Assembly: GCF_900456775.1 (NCBI RefSeq)
Contig: NZ_UAUL01000008.1
Span: forward strand, 186,001 to 250,000
Direction of reading: 5' to 3'
Length of the DNA: 64,000 nucleotides
Source of the DNA: Sarcina ventriculi
Lineage (GTDB): Bacteria > Bacillota > Clostridia > Clostridiales > Clostridiaceae
Below the pieces are notes generated by a model. That model saw only the letters and a program-made list of their open reading frames with translations. It ran no database searches and was not told the origin of the DNA. A program made the position numbers and the translations under genes. This document shows positions 49,386 through 59,437 of this stretch, in pieces. Each line of letters starts with the position of its first letter. Positions within the stretch are counted from its first letter, which is position 1.

Positions 49386-50540
49386 ATGAAAAACATTTCT
49401 ATTTTGGGGATTACGGGTTCAATAGGAACTCAGGCATTAGATGTTTTACGATTTCATAAGGATAAATTTAAATTAGTAGCAATAAGTGCATATAAAAACA
49501 TAGATTTAACTTTAGACATAATAAAGGAATTTAAACCAAGAGTTGTAGCGATAAATGATAAAGTTTCTTTTGAAAAATTGAAGAATATTAAGGATACTTT
49601 AGATTATGATTTTGAATTACTTTATGGTATGGAAGGTCTTATAAAGGTTGCAACTTTAAAAGAAGTTCATACAGTTTTGACATCAGTAGTTGGAATGATA
49701 GGATTAAAACCTACATTAGAGGCTATTAAATGTAAAAAGGATATTGCTTTAGCTAATAAGGAAACATTGGTAGTTGCAGGCGAACTTGTAATGAACGAAG
49801 CTAAAAAATATGGAGTTAAAATATTGCCAGTAGATTCAGAGCATAGTGCTATTTTTCAATGTCTTCAAGGTAATGATTTAAAAAGCGTTGATAAAATAAT
49901 AATAACCGCATCTGGAGGACCATTTAGAGGTTATTCTAAAAAACAATTAGAAAATGTTACTTTAAATCAAGCATTAAATCATCCTAAATGGAGTATGGGA
50001 AAAAAGATAACTATAGATTCATCCACTCTTATGAATAAAGGGTTAGAAGTTATAGAAGCTCATTGGCTTTTTGATTGTGATTATGAAAATATAGAAGTTG
50101 TAGTTCATCCACAATCTATAATACATTCAATGGTTCAATATAAGGATGGAGCAGTAATTGCACAGCTTGGAGTAACAGATATGAAACTTCCAATACAATA
50201 TGCTTTAAATTATCCGCTTCGTGATAATAATATAAGTGAAAAATTAGATTTTTACAAGATAAATGAACTAAATTTTTATAAACCAGATACAGAAGTTTTT
50301 AGATGTTTAAAATTAGCTTATAAGGCAGGAAAAATGGGGGGATTAATGCCTACTATATTAAATGGTGCTAATGAAGTATGTGTAGATTTGTTCTTGAATG
50401 AAAAAATAAAATATTTAGATATTCCAACAATAGTTGAAGAATGTATGGAAGTGTTTAAAAATGATATGGAGGTTTCTCTAAGGAATATAATAGATTTAGA
50501 TAAAAGTGTTAGAGAATATATAATGAATAAATATAGTTAA
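49386..50540 (+). CDS. dxr: 1-deoxy-D-xylulose 5-phosphate reductoisomerase
   Basis: Dxr (IspC) makes MEP, the committed step of the non-mevalonate isoprenoid pathway, using NADPH. GITGSIGTQALDV is the nucleotide-binding loop. ALANKETLVVAGE, PVDSEHSAIFQCLQG, TASGGPFRGY, HPKWSMGKKITIDSSTLMNK and HPQSIIHSMV carry the metal and substrate residues. The 384-residue length is normal. It is grouped with ispG, another enzyme of the same pathway. Confidence 0.98.
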   Translation: MKNISILGITGSIGTQALDVLRFHKDKFKLVAISAYKNIDLTLDIIKEFKPRVVAINDKVSFEKLKNIKDTLDYDFELLYGMEGLIKVATLKEVHTVLTSVVGMIGLKPTLEAIKCKKDIALANKETLVVAGELVMNEAKKYGVKILPVDSEHSAIFQCLQGNDLKSVDKIIITASGGPFRGYSKKQLENVTLNQALNHPKWSMGKKITIDSSTLMNKGLEVIEAHWLFDCDYENIEVVVHPQSIIHSMVQYKDGAVIAQLGVTDMKLPIQYALNYPLRDNNISEKLDFYKINELNFYKPDTEVFRCLKLAYKAGKMGGLMPTILNGANEVCVDLFLNEKIKYLDIPTIVEECMEVFKNDMEVSLRNIIDLDKSVREYIMNKYS

Positions 50541-50561
50541 AAATTTAAGGAGGGAAAAATT

Positions 50562-51572
50562 TTGTACTTGATTTTTGCTTTAGTTGCGTTTAGTATTTTA
50601 ATAATAATACATGAGCTTGGTCATTTTACCTTAGCTAAACTAAATGGAGTATGTGTTGAAGAGTTTGCAATAGGTATGGGGCCTAAATTATTTGGATTTA
50701 AAGGCAAAGAAACAGAATATAATTTAAGAGTATTGCCTTTTGGTGGATTTGTAAGAATGCTTGGAGAAGAAGGAGGGGCAATTAAGGATAATAGAGCTTT
50801 TAATGCCAAAACACCTCTTCAAAAAATTTCTATAATTGTAGCAGGAGCGACTATGAACTATGTTTTAGCGCTTTTAATTTTTGGATTAATAGCGTTGAAT
50901 TTTGGATTTGCCAAACCAGTTGTATCAGAAGTAGCTTTAAATTCTCCAGCACAAAAAGCTGATCTTAGAGTTGGAGATAGACTATTAAAAGTAGATAATA
51001 GCACTATAAATACAACTAGTGACTTAAAACTTGGAGTGATACTAGCAAAAGGAAATGCTATAACGCTTGAAATAGAACGAAATGGAGAAAAGATTATCAA
51101 AGAAATTGTGCCAACTATTGATGAAACTGGAAATGCAGTGATTGGGATAACTCATGAATTTGTGAAGAATCCAACTATAGGAGAAAGCATAGTTCAAGGA
51201 TTTAAAGATACTATTACAATGGTAAGTCAAACTTTTAAATCTTTAAAAATGATGTTTACAGGAGAGGCGAATTTCAAAACTGATGTAGGAGGTCCTATAA
51301 CTATAGTTAAAATGTCAAGTCAAGCTGCAAAAGCAGGAATATGGACACTTATGGAATTTACTGCATTTATGAGTGTTCAATTAGCAGTGTTTAATCTTTT
51401 GCCACTTCCAGCTCTTGATGGAGGTCTTATATTAATTCAAATTTTAGAATTAATAACCAGAAAAAAAATACCTGAAAAATTTGTAGGAGTAGTAAACAGT
51501 GTTGGATTTGCGCTTTTAATGTTACTTATGGTTGTAGTGACATTAAAGGATATAATATTCCCTGTTTTATAA
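50562..51572 (+). CDS. rseP: Site-2 membrane metalloprotease RseP/RasP
   Basis: This intramembrane zinc protease cuts anti-sigma factors and other membrane peptides. HELGH lies at residues 17-21 in the first membrane helix, a PDZ domain spans about residues 115-190 (NSPAQKADLRVGDRLLKV), and the second metal motif NLLPLPALDGG is near 275. The 336-residue length matches Firmicute members. It starts TTG behind AAGGAGGG, 21 bp after dxr. Confidence 0.96.
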   Translation: MYLIFALVAFSILIIIHELGHFTLAKLNGVCVEEFAIGMGPKLFGFKGKETEYNLRVLPFGGFVRMLGEEGGAIKDNRAFNAKTPLQKISIIVAGATMNYVLALLIFGLIALNFGFAKPVVSEVALNSPAQKADLRVGDRLLKVDNSTINTTSDLKLGVILAKGNAITLEIERNGEKIIKEIVPTIDETGNAVIGITHEFVKNPTIGESIVQGFKDTITMVSQTFKSLKMMFTGEANFKTDVGGPITIVKMSSQAAKAGIWTLMEFTAFMSVQLAVFNLLPLPALDGGLILIQILELITRKKIPEKFVGVVNSVGFALLMLLMVVVTLKDIIFPVL

Positions 51573-51592
51573 AATAGGAGTTGATAAATAAA

Positions 51593-52642
51593 ATGGAAAG
51601 AAGAAAAACCAAAGTCGTAAAGGTTGGTAATGTGCTTGTTGGTGGTGATAATAGAATTTCTGTTCAATCAATGACAAATACAGATACTAGAGATGTCGAG
51701 GCTACTATAAAGCAAATAAGAAAACTGCAAGATGCAGGGTGCGATATAGTTAGATGTGCAGTTTTAGACATGGAAGCTGCAAGAGCTATAAAAAAGATTG
51801 TAGAGAAAATAGATATTCCTTTAGTAGCAGATATTCATTTTGATTATAAATTAGCTTTAGAATCAATAAAAAATGGAGTGTCTGCACTTAGGATAAATCC
51901 AGGTAATATTGGAAGTAGAGAAAAAGTAGAAATTTTAGCTAAAGCTTGTATGGAAAAAAAAATCCCAATTAGAATAGGTGTAAATTCAGGGTCTCTTTCA
52001 AAAGAAATTTTACAAAAGTATGGTAAGGTAGTTCCAGAAGCTTTGGTTGAAAGTGCTTTAACTCATATAAAGATATTAGAAGAAGTAAATTTTAATGATA
52101 TAGTTGTATCTATTAAATCATCAAATATAGAAACTATGATAAATAGTTATAGGTTAGCATCACAAAAATTCGATTATCCTCTTCATCTAGGAGTTACAGA
52201 AGCGGGAACACCATGGAGAGGAACTATAAAATCAGCAATCGGTCTTGGAGCGTTATTATCAGAAGGTATCGGAGATACTATAAGGGTTTCTTTAACGGGA
52301 GACCCAGTCGAGGAAATAAAAGTAGGACGTGAAATACTTAAAAATTTTGGACAAATAAAAGAAGGAATAGAATTTATATCTTGTCCAACATGTGGTAGAA
52401 CTCAAATAGATCTTATAAATATTGCCAAAGAGGTCGAGAATAGATTAGAAAATTGTAATAAGTCAATAAAGGTTGCTGTTATGGGATGTGTTGTTAATGG
52501 ACCGGGAGAAGCTAAAGATGCAGATATTGGAATAGCAGGTGGAATTGGTGAAGGTCTTATATTTAGAAAAGGAAAAATAGTAAAGAAAGTTAAAGAAGAG
52601 GATTTAGTTGAAGAACTTATAAAAATTATAGAAACACTTTAA
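51593..52642 (+). CDS. ispG: 4-hydroxy-3-methylbut-2-enyl diphosphate synthase
   Basis: IspG (GcpE) is the iron-sulfur enzyme that makes HMBPP in the MEP pathway. The TIM-barrel part has [26 protein letters not shown] and RINPGNIG. The C-terminal part binds a 4Fe-4S cluster through SCPTCGRTQ and [16 protein letters not shown] touches TTG 51581, so ATG 51593 (349 residues) is chosen. The gene lies 20 bp after rseP. Confidence 0.96.
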   Translation: MERRKTKVVKVGNVLVGGDNRISVQSMTNTDTRDVEATIKQIRKLQDAGCDIVRCAVLDMEAARAIKKIVEKIDIPLVADIHFDYKLALESIKNGVSALRINPGNIGSREKVEILAKACMEKKIPIRIGVNSGSLSKEILQKYGKVVPEALVESALTHIKILEEVNFNDIVVSIKSSNIETMINSYRLASQKFDYPLHLGVTEAGTPWRGTIKSAIGLGALLSEGIGDTIRVSLTGDPVEEIKVGREILKNFGQIKEGIEFISCPTCGRTQIDLINIAKEVENRLENCNKSIKVAVMGCVVNGPGEAKDADIGIAGGIGEGLIFRKGKIVKKVKEEDLVEELIKIIETL

Positions 52643-52645
52643 AGT

Positions 52646-52668
52646 AAAGAAGGGATATCCCTTCTTTA
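52646..52668 (+). terminator. Weak terminator or processing hairpin after ispG
   Basis: AAAGAAGGG and CCCTTCTTT form a 9-bp stem around ATAT, but no clean T-run follows, so read-through into polC is likely. Confidence 0.55.
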
Positions 52669-52704
52669 TAATATTTATAAAGAATTTAAGGGGAGGATTT
52701 AATT

Positions 52705-55700
52705 TTGGGCACAGAGTTTATAGGGAAAATGAATAAATATTTGAGTTCTCAAGCGGAATTAGAGGATTTAGAGTTTTCTATACACAAATTCCAACTTTTA
52801 AAGAAAAACAATATTTTAAGAATACTTATAAAATCTGATAAGAATATATCTAAAGAACAGGAAGATTTTATAAAAAAATACATATTAGAAACTTTGCAAA
52901 TGAATATAGATATAGAGATACTTTGCTATATAGATGCATCTAGTTTGTCTTTAGATGAAATTATAAATAAATATTGGTTAGATATAGTACAAACAATAAT
53001 TAACAAACATCCTATTTTAAAAGGAATTTTAATGGATTCAAAAAGGAGTATAGAAAAAAATTATATAGAAATATCAAGTGGAATAAATTTTTTGTGTGAA
53101 TTTATAAAAAAGAAAAAAATAGAAGAAGAAATAGTAGATAAAATAAAAACTCTATTTGGAATAAGTGTTAAAATCAATTTCAAATACGATGAATCATTGA
53201 AAATAGAAGATTATGAGAAAATTAAATTAAATGAAAATTTAAAAATTGTTCAAAATGCTTTATCAAACACACAAATTAAAAATGAAATTTCTAAACCAAA
53301 AGAAGTAAAAAAAGAAGATAAAAAGCCAAAATACACTTATGAAGATAGAAAGAGTGAGCCAAAGAGTGAAAATAATATTTTGGGCAGAAATATTAAAGAT
53401 GAGCCTGTTTTAATTGAAAGTATAAATGATACCTCTGGAATAGTTACGGTGGTTGGAGAAGTATTTAAAACAGAAATATTTGAAACTAAAACAGGAAGAA
53501 TAATATTAACATTTTTTATAACAGATTATAGTAGTTCTATATCGGTTAAATGTTTTATAAAGCCTAAAGATCAAGAAACAGTTTTAGAAAATATAAAAAA
53601 AGGTCTTTATTGTAAAGTTCGAGGAGAAGCTATAATGGATCCTTATGCTAAGGAAGTAGTAATAATGGCAAGGGATGTATTTAAAATGACTAAAACAGAA
53701 AGAATGGATACATCAGAAGAAAAAAGGGTAGAACTTCACCTTCATACTAATATGAGTAGTATGGATGGTATAACTTCTGTTGGTAAAATAATTGAAAAGG
53801 CAGCTAAATTTGGTCATAAAGCAATTGCGATAACAGATCATGGGGTAGTACAGGCATTTCCAGATGCTCAAATTGCAGCGAAAAAAAATAATATAAAAGT
53901 TATATATGGGGTGGAAGGATATTTAGTTGATAATGGAACACCTATTGTAATAAATGAGAATGATGCAAAATTTTCAGATGAATTTGTGGTATTTGATATA
54001 GAAACAACAGGATTTTCAAGCAAAAATGATAAGATAATAGAGATTGGTGCAGTGAAAATTAAGGGATATGAAATAATAGACAGATTTAGTTGTTTTGTAA
54101 ATCCTCAAGATTCAATTCCATATAAAATAACAGAGCTTACTGGAATAACAGATGAGATGGTAGAAAATGAACCAACTATAGATAAAATTTTGCCAGAATT
54201 TATAAAATTTATAGGAGAAAGTGTTATAGTAGCCCACAATGCTAATTTTGATATGTCTTTTATAAATAAGAACATACAAAATTTAAAACTTGATAAATTA
54301 ACAAATCCAATAATGGATACTGTACCTCTAGCTAGATTTTTGTATCCAGAACTTAAAAGAGTTAAATTAAATACGGTTGCGAAACATTTAGGTGTAAGTT
54401 TAGAAAATCATCATAGAGCAGTAGATGATGCTAAAGCGACTGCAGATATACTTTTAATATCTTTAAAAAAACTAGAAGAAGAGAAAAAAATTTATGATAT
54501 AAAATCTTTAAATAAGGAATTTTTAAATAATGTTGATATAAAAAAACAGCCAACGTATCACATAATAATATTGGCTAAAAATCAAGTAGGTCTTAAAAAT
54601 TTATATAAATTGATATCAAAAGCCCACTTAGATTATTTCTTTAAGAGACCAAGACTTCCAAAGAGTATTATAAGTGAATATAAAGAAGGACTTATAATTG
54701 GTGCAGCTTGTGAAGCTGGGCAAGTTTATAAGGCAGTTTTAGAAGGAAAATCAGATGATGAAATTAAAGAAATAGCATCTTTTTATGATTATTTAGAAAT
54801 ACAACCAATAGAAAATAATGCTCATCTTATAAGAAATGGAAGTGTTAAAGATGAGGAGGAACTTAAACAAATAAATAAAAAAATTTATGATTTGGGGAAA
54901 GAGATGAAAAAATTAACTGTTGCAACTTGTGATGTTCATTTTCTAGAACCAAAAGATGAAGTGTTTAGAAGAATAATTATGGCAGGACAGGGGTTTAGTG
55001 ATGCTGATAATCAACCACCTCTATATTTTAGAACTACAAATGAAATGCTTAAAGAATTTTCGTACTTTGGAAAGGATATAGCAAAGGAAGTTGTTATTTA
55101 TAATACTCAAAAAATTGCTGATATGATAGATGTTATAAAGCCAATTCCGGATGAAACTTATCCTCCTAAAATAGAAGGCGCAGAGGATGATATAAGAAAA
55201 ATGACTTTAGATAAAGTTCATTCTATTTATGGAGATAATTTACCTGAGGTTGTTCAAAAAAGGCTAGATAAAGAATTAAATTCTATAATAAATAATGGCT
55301 ATGCAGTCTTATATCTTATAGCACAAAAATTAGTTGCAAAATCTTTAGAGGATGGTTACTTGGTAGGCTCAAGAGGCTCAGTTGGATCATCTTTTGTAGC
55401 TACAATGTCTGGAATTACAGAGGTAAATGGTTTACCACCACATTATGTATGTCCTAACTGTAAAAAATCTGAATTTTTCTTAGATGGTTCGGTGAGCTCG
55501 GGAGCAGATCTTCCAAATAAAAAGTGCCCAGATTGTGGAAGTGAATATATAAGAGATGGTCATGATATACCTTTTGAAACTTTTTTGGGGTTTGAAGGAG
55601 ATAAAGAACCTGATATAGATTTAAACTTTTCGGGAGAATATCAAGGAGTAGTTCATAAATATACAGAAGTACTTTTTGGAAAAGGATATACTTTTAAAGC

Positions 55701-57033
55701 AGGAACAATTGGAACGGTTGCTGAAAAAACTGCTTATGGATTTGTTAAAAAGTATCTTCAAGAAAGGGATAAAGTAGTATCTAATGCTGAAATAGAGAGA
55801 TTGACTATTGGTTGTACAGGGATAAAAAGAACTACAGGACAACATCCAGGTGGGATAATGGTTGTTCCAAATGATAATGAAATATTTAATTTTTGTCCTA
55901 TTCAAAGACCAGCAGATGATACAACATCAGATATAGTAACAACTCATTTTGATTATCATTCTATAAGTGGTAGATTATTAAAGTTAGATATATTAGGACA
56001 CGATGATCCGACTGTTTTAAGAATGCTTCAAGATTTAACTGGAGTTAATCCTAAAACTATACCTTTAAATGATGAAAAGGTCATAAGTCTTTTTACAAAA
56101 CCAGATGCATTAGGAGTAACTAAAGAGGAATTAGAGTGTGAAGTTGGAAGTTATGGTCTTCCTGAGTTTGGAACGAAATTTGTAAGACAGATGCTTTTAG
56201 ACACACAGCCAAAATCTTTTGCAGATTTAGTAAGAATATCAGGACTTTCACACGGGACAGACGTATGGCTTAATAACGCGCAATATTTTATAAAGGAAGG
56301 CTATACAACATTAAAAGATTGTATAGCTACAAGAGATGATATTATGGTTTATCTTATGTATCAAGGAGTTCCTCCTAAAATGTCCTTTACCATAATGGAG
56401 AAAGTTAGAAAAGGTAAGGGGTTAAGTGAGGATGATGAAAAGGTAATGAGAGAAAACAAAGTACCAGATTGGTATATAGAATCTTGTAAAAGGATAAAAT
56501 ACATGTTTCCAAAAGGGCATGCAGTTGCTTATGTTATGATGGCAGTTAGAATAGCATATTTTAAAGTTTATTATCCAGAAGCCTATTACACAACATATTT
56601 TTCGGTGAGAGCTGATGATTTTGATGCAGAGCTTATATGTAAAGGAGAAAAAGCTATAAAAAATAAGATGGATGAATTGTATTCATTAGGTAATAATTTG
56701 ACACAAAAAGATAAAGGGCTTTTAACTATTTTAGAATTATCCTTTGAAATGTATAAGAGAGGTTTAAAATTTTTAAAAGTAGATATTTACAAATCAGAAG
56801 CAACTAAATTTAAAATAGAGGAAGATGGTATAAGACCTCCTATAAATGCCCTTCAAGGAGTTGGAGAAAATGCTGCTAAAAGTATTGTTGAATGTAGAGA
56901 AAATGGGGAATTTATATCTAAAGAGGATTTAAGAATAAGGGCAAAAGTATCAAAAACAGTAATAGAAACGTTGAGTATACATGGATGTTTAAATGGAATG
57001 CAAGAGAGTAATCAGTTAAGTTTGTTTGGTTAG
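52705..57033 (+). CDS. polC: DNA polymerase III alpha subunit, PolC type
   Basis: PolC is the Gram-positive replicative polymerase with its own proofreading exonuclease. An N-terminal region and OB fold precede the PHP domain, split around the exonuclease: [11 protein letters not shown] near 345, then [10 protein letters not shown] near 430 with the catalytic D and E, and [14 protein letters not shown] zinc site with CPNC near 916 and CPDC near 937, [12 protein letters not shown] and [12 protein letters not shown] (catalytic aspartates) follow. The 1442-residue length is normal. The start is TTG behind GGGGAGG. Confidence 0.98.
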   Translation: MGTEFIGKMNKYLSSQAELEDLEFSIHKFQLLKKNNILRILIKSDKNISKEQEDFIKKYILETLQMNIDIEILCYIDASSLSLDEIINKYWLDIVQTIINKHPILKGILMDSKRSIEKNYIEISSGINFLCEFIKKKKIEEEIVDKIKTLFGISVKINFKYDESLKIEDYEKIKLNENLKIVQNALSNTQIKNEISKPKEVKKEDKKPKYTYEDRKSEPKSENNILGRNIKDEPVLIESINDTSGIVTVVGEVFKTEIFETKTGRIILTFFITDYSSSISVKCFIKPKDQETVLENIKKGLYCKVRGEAIMDPYAKEVVIMARDVFKMTKTERMDTSEEKRVELHLHTNMSSMDGITSVGKIIEKAAKFGHKAIAITDHGVVQAFPDAQIAAKKNNIKVIYGVEGYLVDNGTPIVINENDAKFSDEFVVFDIETTGFSSKNDKIIEIGAVKIKGYEIIDRFSCFVNPQDSIPYKITELTGITDEMVENEPTIDKILPEFIKFIGESVIVAHNANFDMSFINKNIQNLKLDKLTNPIMDTVPLARFLYPELKRVKLNTVAKHLGVSLENHHRAVDDAKATADILLISLKKLEEEKKIYDIKSLNKEFLNNVDIKKQPTYHIIILAKNQVGLKNLYKLISKAHLDYFFKRPRLPKSIISEYKEGLIIGAACEAGQVYKAVLEGKSDDEIKEIASFYDYLEIQPIENNAHLIRNGSVKDEEELKQINKKIYDLGKEMKKLTVATCDVHFLEPKDEVFRRIIMAGQGFSDADNQPPLYFRTTNEMLKEFSYFGKDIAKEVVIYNTQKIADMIDVIKPIPDETYPPKIEGAEDDIRKMTLDKVHSIYGDNLPEVVQKRLDKELNSIINNGYAVLYLIAQKLVAKSLEDGYLVGSRGSVGSSFVATMSGITEVNGLPPHYVCPNCKKSEFFLDGSVSSGADLPNKKCPDCGSEYIRDGHDIPFETFLGFEGDKEPDIDLNFSGEYQGVVHKYTEVLFGKGYTFKAGTIGTVAEKTAYGFVKKYLQERDKVVSNAEIERLTIGCTGIKRTTGQHPGGIMVVPNDNEIFNFCPIQRPADDTTSDIVTTHFDYHSISGRLLKLDILGHDDPTVLRMLQDLTGVNPKTIPLNDEKVISLFTKPDALGVTKEELECEVGSYGLPEFGTKFVRQMLLDTQPKSFADLVRISGLSHGTDVWLNNAQYFIKEGYTTLKDCIATRDDIMVYLMYQGVPPKMSFTIMEKVRKGKGLSEDDEKVMRENKVPDWYIESCKRIKYMFPKGHAVAYVMMAVRIAYFKVYYPEAYYTTYFSVRADDFDAELICKGEKAIKNKMDELYSLGNNLTQKDKGLLTILELSFEMYKRGLKFLKVDIYKSEATKFKIEEDGIRPPINALQGVGENAAKSIVECRENGEFISKEDLRIRAKVSKTVIETLSIHGCLNGMQESNQLSLFG

Positions 57034-57106
57034 TTTTAAAATGCTATTGTAATATAAACTTAACTATGATATTATAATAATATAAGTTTTACTATTAAGA
57101 AGTTAA

Positions 57107-57172
57107 GGAGTGGGGTTAAAACCCGCTCTTTCTGTTTGTAACGCAACTATATAATTTATAAGTTGCGTTTTT
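57107..57172 (+). ncRNA. Tandem hairpins upstream of rimP (putative leader or attenuator)
   Basis: A first stem pairs GAGTGGG with CCCGCTC around a short AAAA-containing loop at 57108-57128. A second pairs ACGCAACTAT with ATAAGTTGCGT at 57141-57168. Both lie between polC and rimP. Their order suggests regulated termination of nusA-infB operon transcription or simple ending of polC. No Rfam identity can be claimed from sight. Confidence 0.5.
57138..57172 (+). terminator. Terminator between polC and rimP
   Basis: ACGCAACTAT pairs with ATAAGTTGCGT over an AT loop and is followed by TTTTT. It ends the polC transcript or attenuates the next operon. Confidence 0.8.
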
Positions 57173-57180
57173 CCATACTC

Positions 57181-57211
57181 TTGATTTGTATGTCGTTAAA
57201 TAGGGTATAAT
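57181..57211 (+). promoter_or_regulatory. Candidate promoter of the rimP-nusA-infB operon
   Basis: TTGATT at 57181-57186 and TATAAT at 57206-57211 are 19 bases apart; the -10 box is perfect but the spacing is longer than usual. It lies just past the terminator and about 34 bp before rimP. Confidence 0.45.
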
Positions 57212-57244
57212 ATAACAAAATTTAATAAGGAGGAACAAAATATA

Positions 57245-57709
57245 ATGAAAAAAGAAAAGTTTCTTTTAGACTTAGAAGAGATGTTTTTACCTATAATAAA
57301 TAGTTTGAATTATGAACTTTATCATATAGAATATGTTAAAGAGAACAATGAATATTATCTAAGATTATACATAGATAAAGAAAATGGTAGAATATCATTA
57401 AATGATTGTGAAACTGTAAGTAGAAGAATAAGTGAACTTTTAGATGAAAAGGATCCTATAAAAGATCCATATTATTTAGAAGTATCATCTCCAGGACTAA
57501 ATAGAAAACTGTATAAAGATGAGCATTTTAATAAATTTTTAGGCAGTAATGTAAAAATTGTTTTCACAAAGGTTATAGATGGAAATAAAAATATACAAGG
57601 TATATTAAAAGATAATAAAACAGATGTAATAGTACTAGAAGTTGAAGGAAATGAAATTAATGTTCCTAAAGATAAAATAAAAAGTGCTAATCTAGAGGGT
57701 GAAATATAA
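57245..57709 (+). CDS. rimP: Ribosome maturation factor RimP
   Basis: RimP (YlxS) assists early 30S assembly. The 154-residue protein has YELYHIEYVKENNEYYLRLY (20 residues), IDKENGRISLNDCETVSRRI-like pattern and YYLEVSSPGLNRKLY, followed by a C-terminal SH3-like domain. It leads the conserved nusA-infB operon. AAGGAGG precedes the ATG. Confidence 0.96.
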   Translation: MKKEKFLLDLEEMFLPIINSLNYELYHIEYVKENNEYYLRLYIDKENGRISLNDCETVSRRISELLDEKDPIKDPYYLEVSSPGLNRKLYKDEHFNKFLGSNVKIVFTKVIDGNKNIQGILKDNKTDVIVLEVEGNEINVPKDKIKSANLEGEI

Positions 57710-57729
57710 TTTAAGGAGGATTATTAAAA

Positions 57730-58818
57730 ATGAACGAAGAATTTCTAGGAGCATTAAGTGAAATAGTTAAAGAAAAAGGAATAAGCGCAGAATCGCTATT
57801 AGAAACTATTGATGAAGCTATAATTGCAGCATATAAAAAGAATTATTCAAACGCTGGTGTTGCAGCTCAAAACGTAAAGGTTAAAAGAGAACCTAAAACA
57901 GGGGAAGTAAAGGTATTTGCTCAAAAATTAGTTGTTGAAGAAGTATTTGATGATATAACTGAAATAAGTTTAGAAGATGCAAAAGCAATAAATCCAATAT
58001 TTCAATTAGATGATATTGCAGAAATAGAAGTTACTCCTAAAGATTTTGGAAGAGTTGCTGCACAACTTGCAAAACAAATGGTAATTCAAAGAATTAAAGA
58101 ATCAGAAAGAAATATAATATATAATGAATTCGCTGAAAAAGAATTTGACATTATGACAGGAACAGTTATAAGAAAAGATAAAGGAAATGTTTTTGTTAAT
58201 TTAGGAAGAATAGAAGCAATATTAGGACCTAATGAGCAAATGGCAGGAGAAAGTTATGTGTTTAATGAAAAACTTAAACTTTATATAGTAGAAGTTAAAA
58301 AAACATCAAAGGGTGCATCAGTATTATGCTCTAGAACACATCCAGGACTTGTTAAAAGACTTTTTGAACTTGAGGTTCCTGAAATATATGAAGGTGTAGT
58401 TGAAATTAAAAGTATTTCAAGAGAGGCAGGGTCTAGAACGAAAATAGCTGTTCATTCTAATGATGAAGCAGTAGATGCTATGGGAGCTTGTGTAGGTCCT
58501 AAAGGAGTTAGAGTTCAAAATATAGTAAACGAACTTAAAAATGAAAAAATAGATATAATAAAATGGAGTAAAACTCCAGAGGAGTATATATCAAATGCTT
58601 TAAGCCCAGCAAAAGTTATAGATGTTATTATTGATGAGGAAAATAAATCAGCGAAGGTTATAGTTGATGATTCTCAATTGTCATTAGCAATAGGAAAAGA
58701 AGGGCAAAATGTAAGATTAGCAGCTAAACTTACAGGATGGAAAATAGATATAAAGAGTAAATCTAAAGCAGAAAGTGAAAAGATAGATGAAGAAAATGCT
58801 TTAGAGGATAACGAGTAA
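57730..58818 (+). CDS. nusA: Transcription termination/antitermination protein NusA
   Basis: NusA binds RNA polymerase and modulates pausing, termination and antitermination. An N-terminal polymerase-binding domain (about 1-125) is followed by S1 (GTVIRKDKGNVFVNLGRIEA, 20 residues), KH1 (GACVGPKGVRVQNIVNEL) and KH2 (LAIGKEGQNVRLAAKLTGW). The 362-residue length lacks the C-terminal acidic repeats of E. coli, as is usual in Firmicutes. It lies 20 bp after rimP. Confidence 0.98.
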   Translation: MNEEFLGALSEIVKEKGISAESLLETIDEAIIAAYKKNYSNAGVAAQNVKVKREPKTGEVKVFAQKLVVEEVFDDITEISLEDAKAINPIFQLDDIAEIEVTPKDFGRVAAQLAKQMVIQRIKESERNIIYNEFAEKEFDIMTGTVIRKDKGNVFVNLGRIEAILGPNEQMAGESYVFNEKLKLYIVEVKKTSKGASVLCSRTHPGLVKRLFELEVPEIYEGVVEIKSISREAGSRTKIAVHSNDEAVDAMGACVGPKGVRVQNIVNELKNEKIDIIKWSKTPEEYISNALSPAKVIDVIIDEENKSAKVIVDDSQLSLAIGKEGQNVRLAAKLTGWKIDIKSKSKAESEKIDEENALEDNE

Positions 58819-58846
58819 TAGTCTTTTTGTTTTAGGAGGTGAGTCT

Positions 58847-59113
58847 GTGAAGGTTAAAAAAATTCCTATGAGAATGTGTAATGGATGCATGGAGATGAAA
58901 CCTAAAAAGGAACTTATAAGAGTTGTAAAGACTAATGAAGAAGAAGTTTTAGTAGACTTAACAGGAAAAAAATCTGGTAGAGGCGCTTATGTTTGTAAGA
59001 GCATAGAGTGTCTAGAAAAAGCTTTTAAAGCAAAAAGGTTAAATAAGAATCTTCAAACAAATATATCTGACGATATATATAATAAATTAAAGGAAGAGAT
59101 ACTAAATGGATAA
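58847..59113 (+). CDS. rnpM: YlxR family RNA-binding protein (RnpM)
   Basis: The 88-residue protein has MRMCNGCMEMKPKKELIRVV, then LTGKKSGRGAYVCKS, the YlxR signature with paired cysteines. YlxR homologues bind RNA; in B. subtilis the protein was renamed RnpM for its effect on RNase P. It starts GTG behind TAGGAGGTG, 28 bp after nusA, and overlaps ylxQ by 8 bases. Confidence 0.9.
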   Translation: MKVKKIPMRMCNGCMEMKPKKELIRVVKTNEEEVLVDLTGKKSGRGAYVCKSIECLEKAFKAKRLNKNLQTNISDDIYNKLKEEILNG

Positions 59114-59408
59114 GTTTTTAAATTTTTTAGGCTTAGTTAAAAGATCAGGCAATATTTTAGAAGGATATAATAAATGCGAAGAGGCGTTAGGTAAAAAGAG
59201 TATATATTTAATAGTATTATCTAATGATATATCAGAGCGAACTAAAGAAAGATTTTTAAAATATTGCTTAAAATATAATATTCCTTATATAAATAAGTTT
59301 TCAAAGCAGGAACTTGGATATAGTGTAGGAAGAAATGAATTAAATATTTTAGCTGTTACAAACTTAAATATGGCTAATAAACTAAAGTCTTATAATGAAA
59401 ATAACTAG
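59106..59408 (+). CDS. ylxQ: L7Ae-family ribosomal protein-like YlxQ
   Basis: The 100-residue protein is an L7Ae/L30e/S12e/Gadd45 family member (K-turn RNA binder) with [20 protein letters not shown] near the start (20 residues), then [13 protein letters not shown] and a [16 protein letters not shown] end. In Firmicutes it lies between ylxR and infB. The ATG overlaps the end of ylxR, so the two are coupled. Its exact target is not settled. Confidence 0.92.
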   Translation: MDKFLNFLGLVKRSGNILEGYNKCEEALGKKSIYLIVLSNDISERTKERFLKYCLKYNIPYINKFSKQELGYSVGRNELNILAVTNLNMANKLKSYNENN

Positions 59409-59437
59409 TTCATTTTAAAATTTTCGGAGGTGGATAT

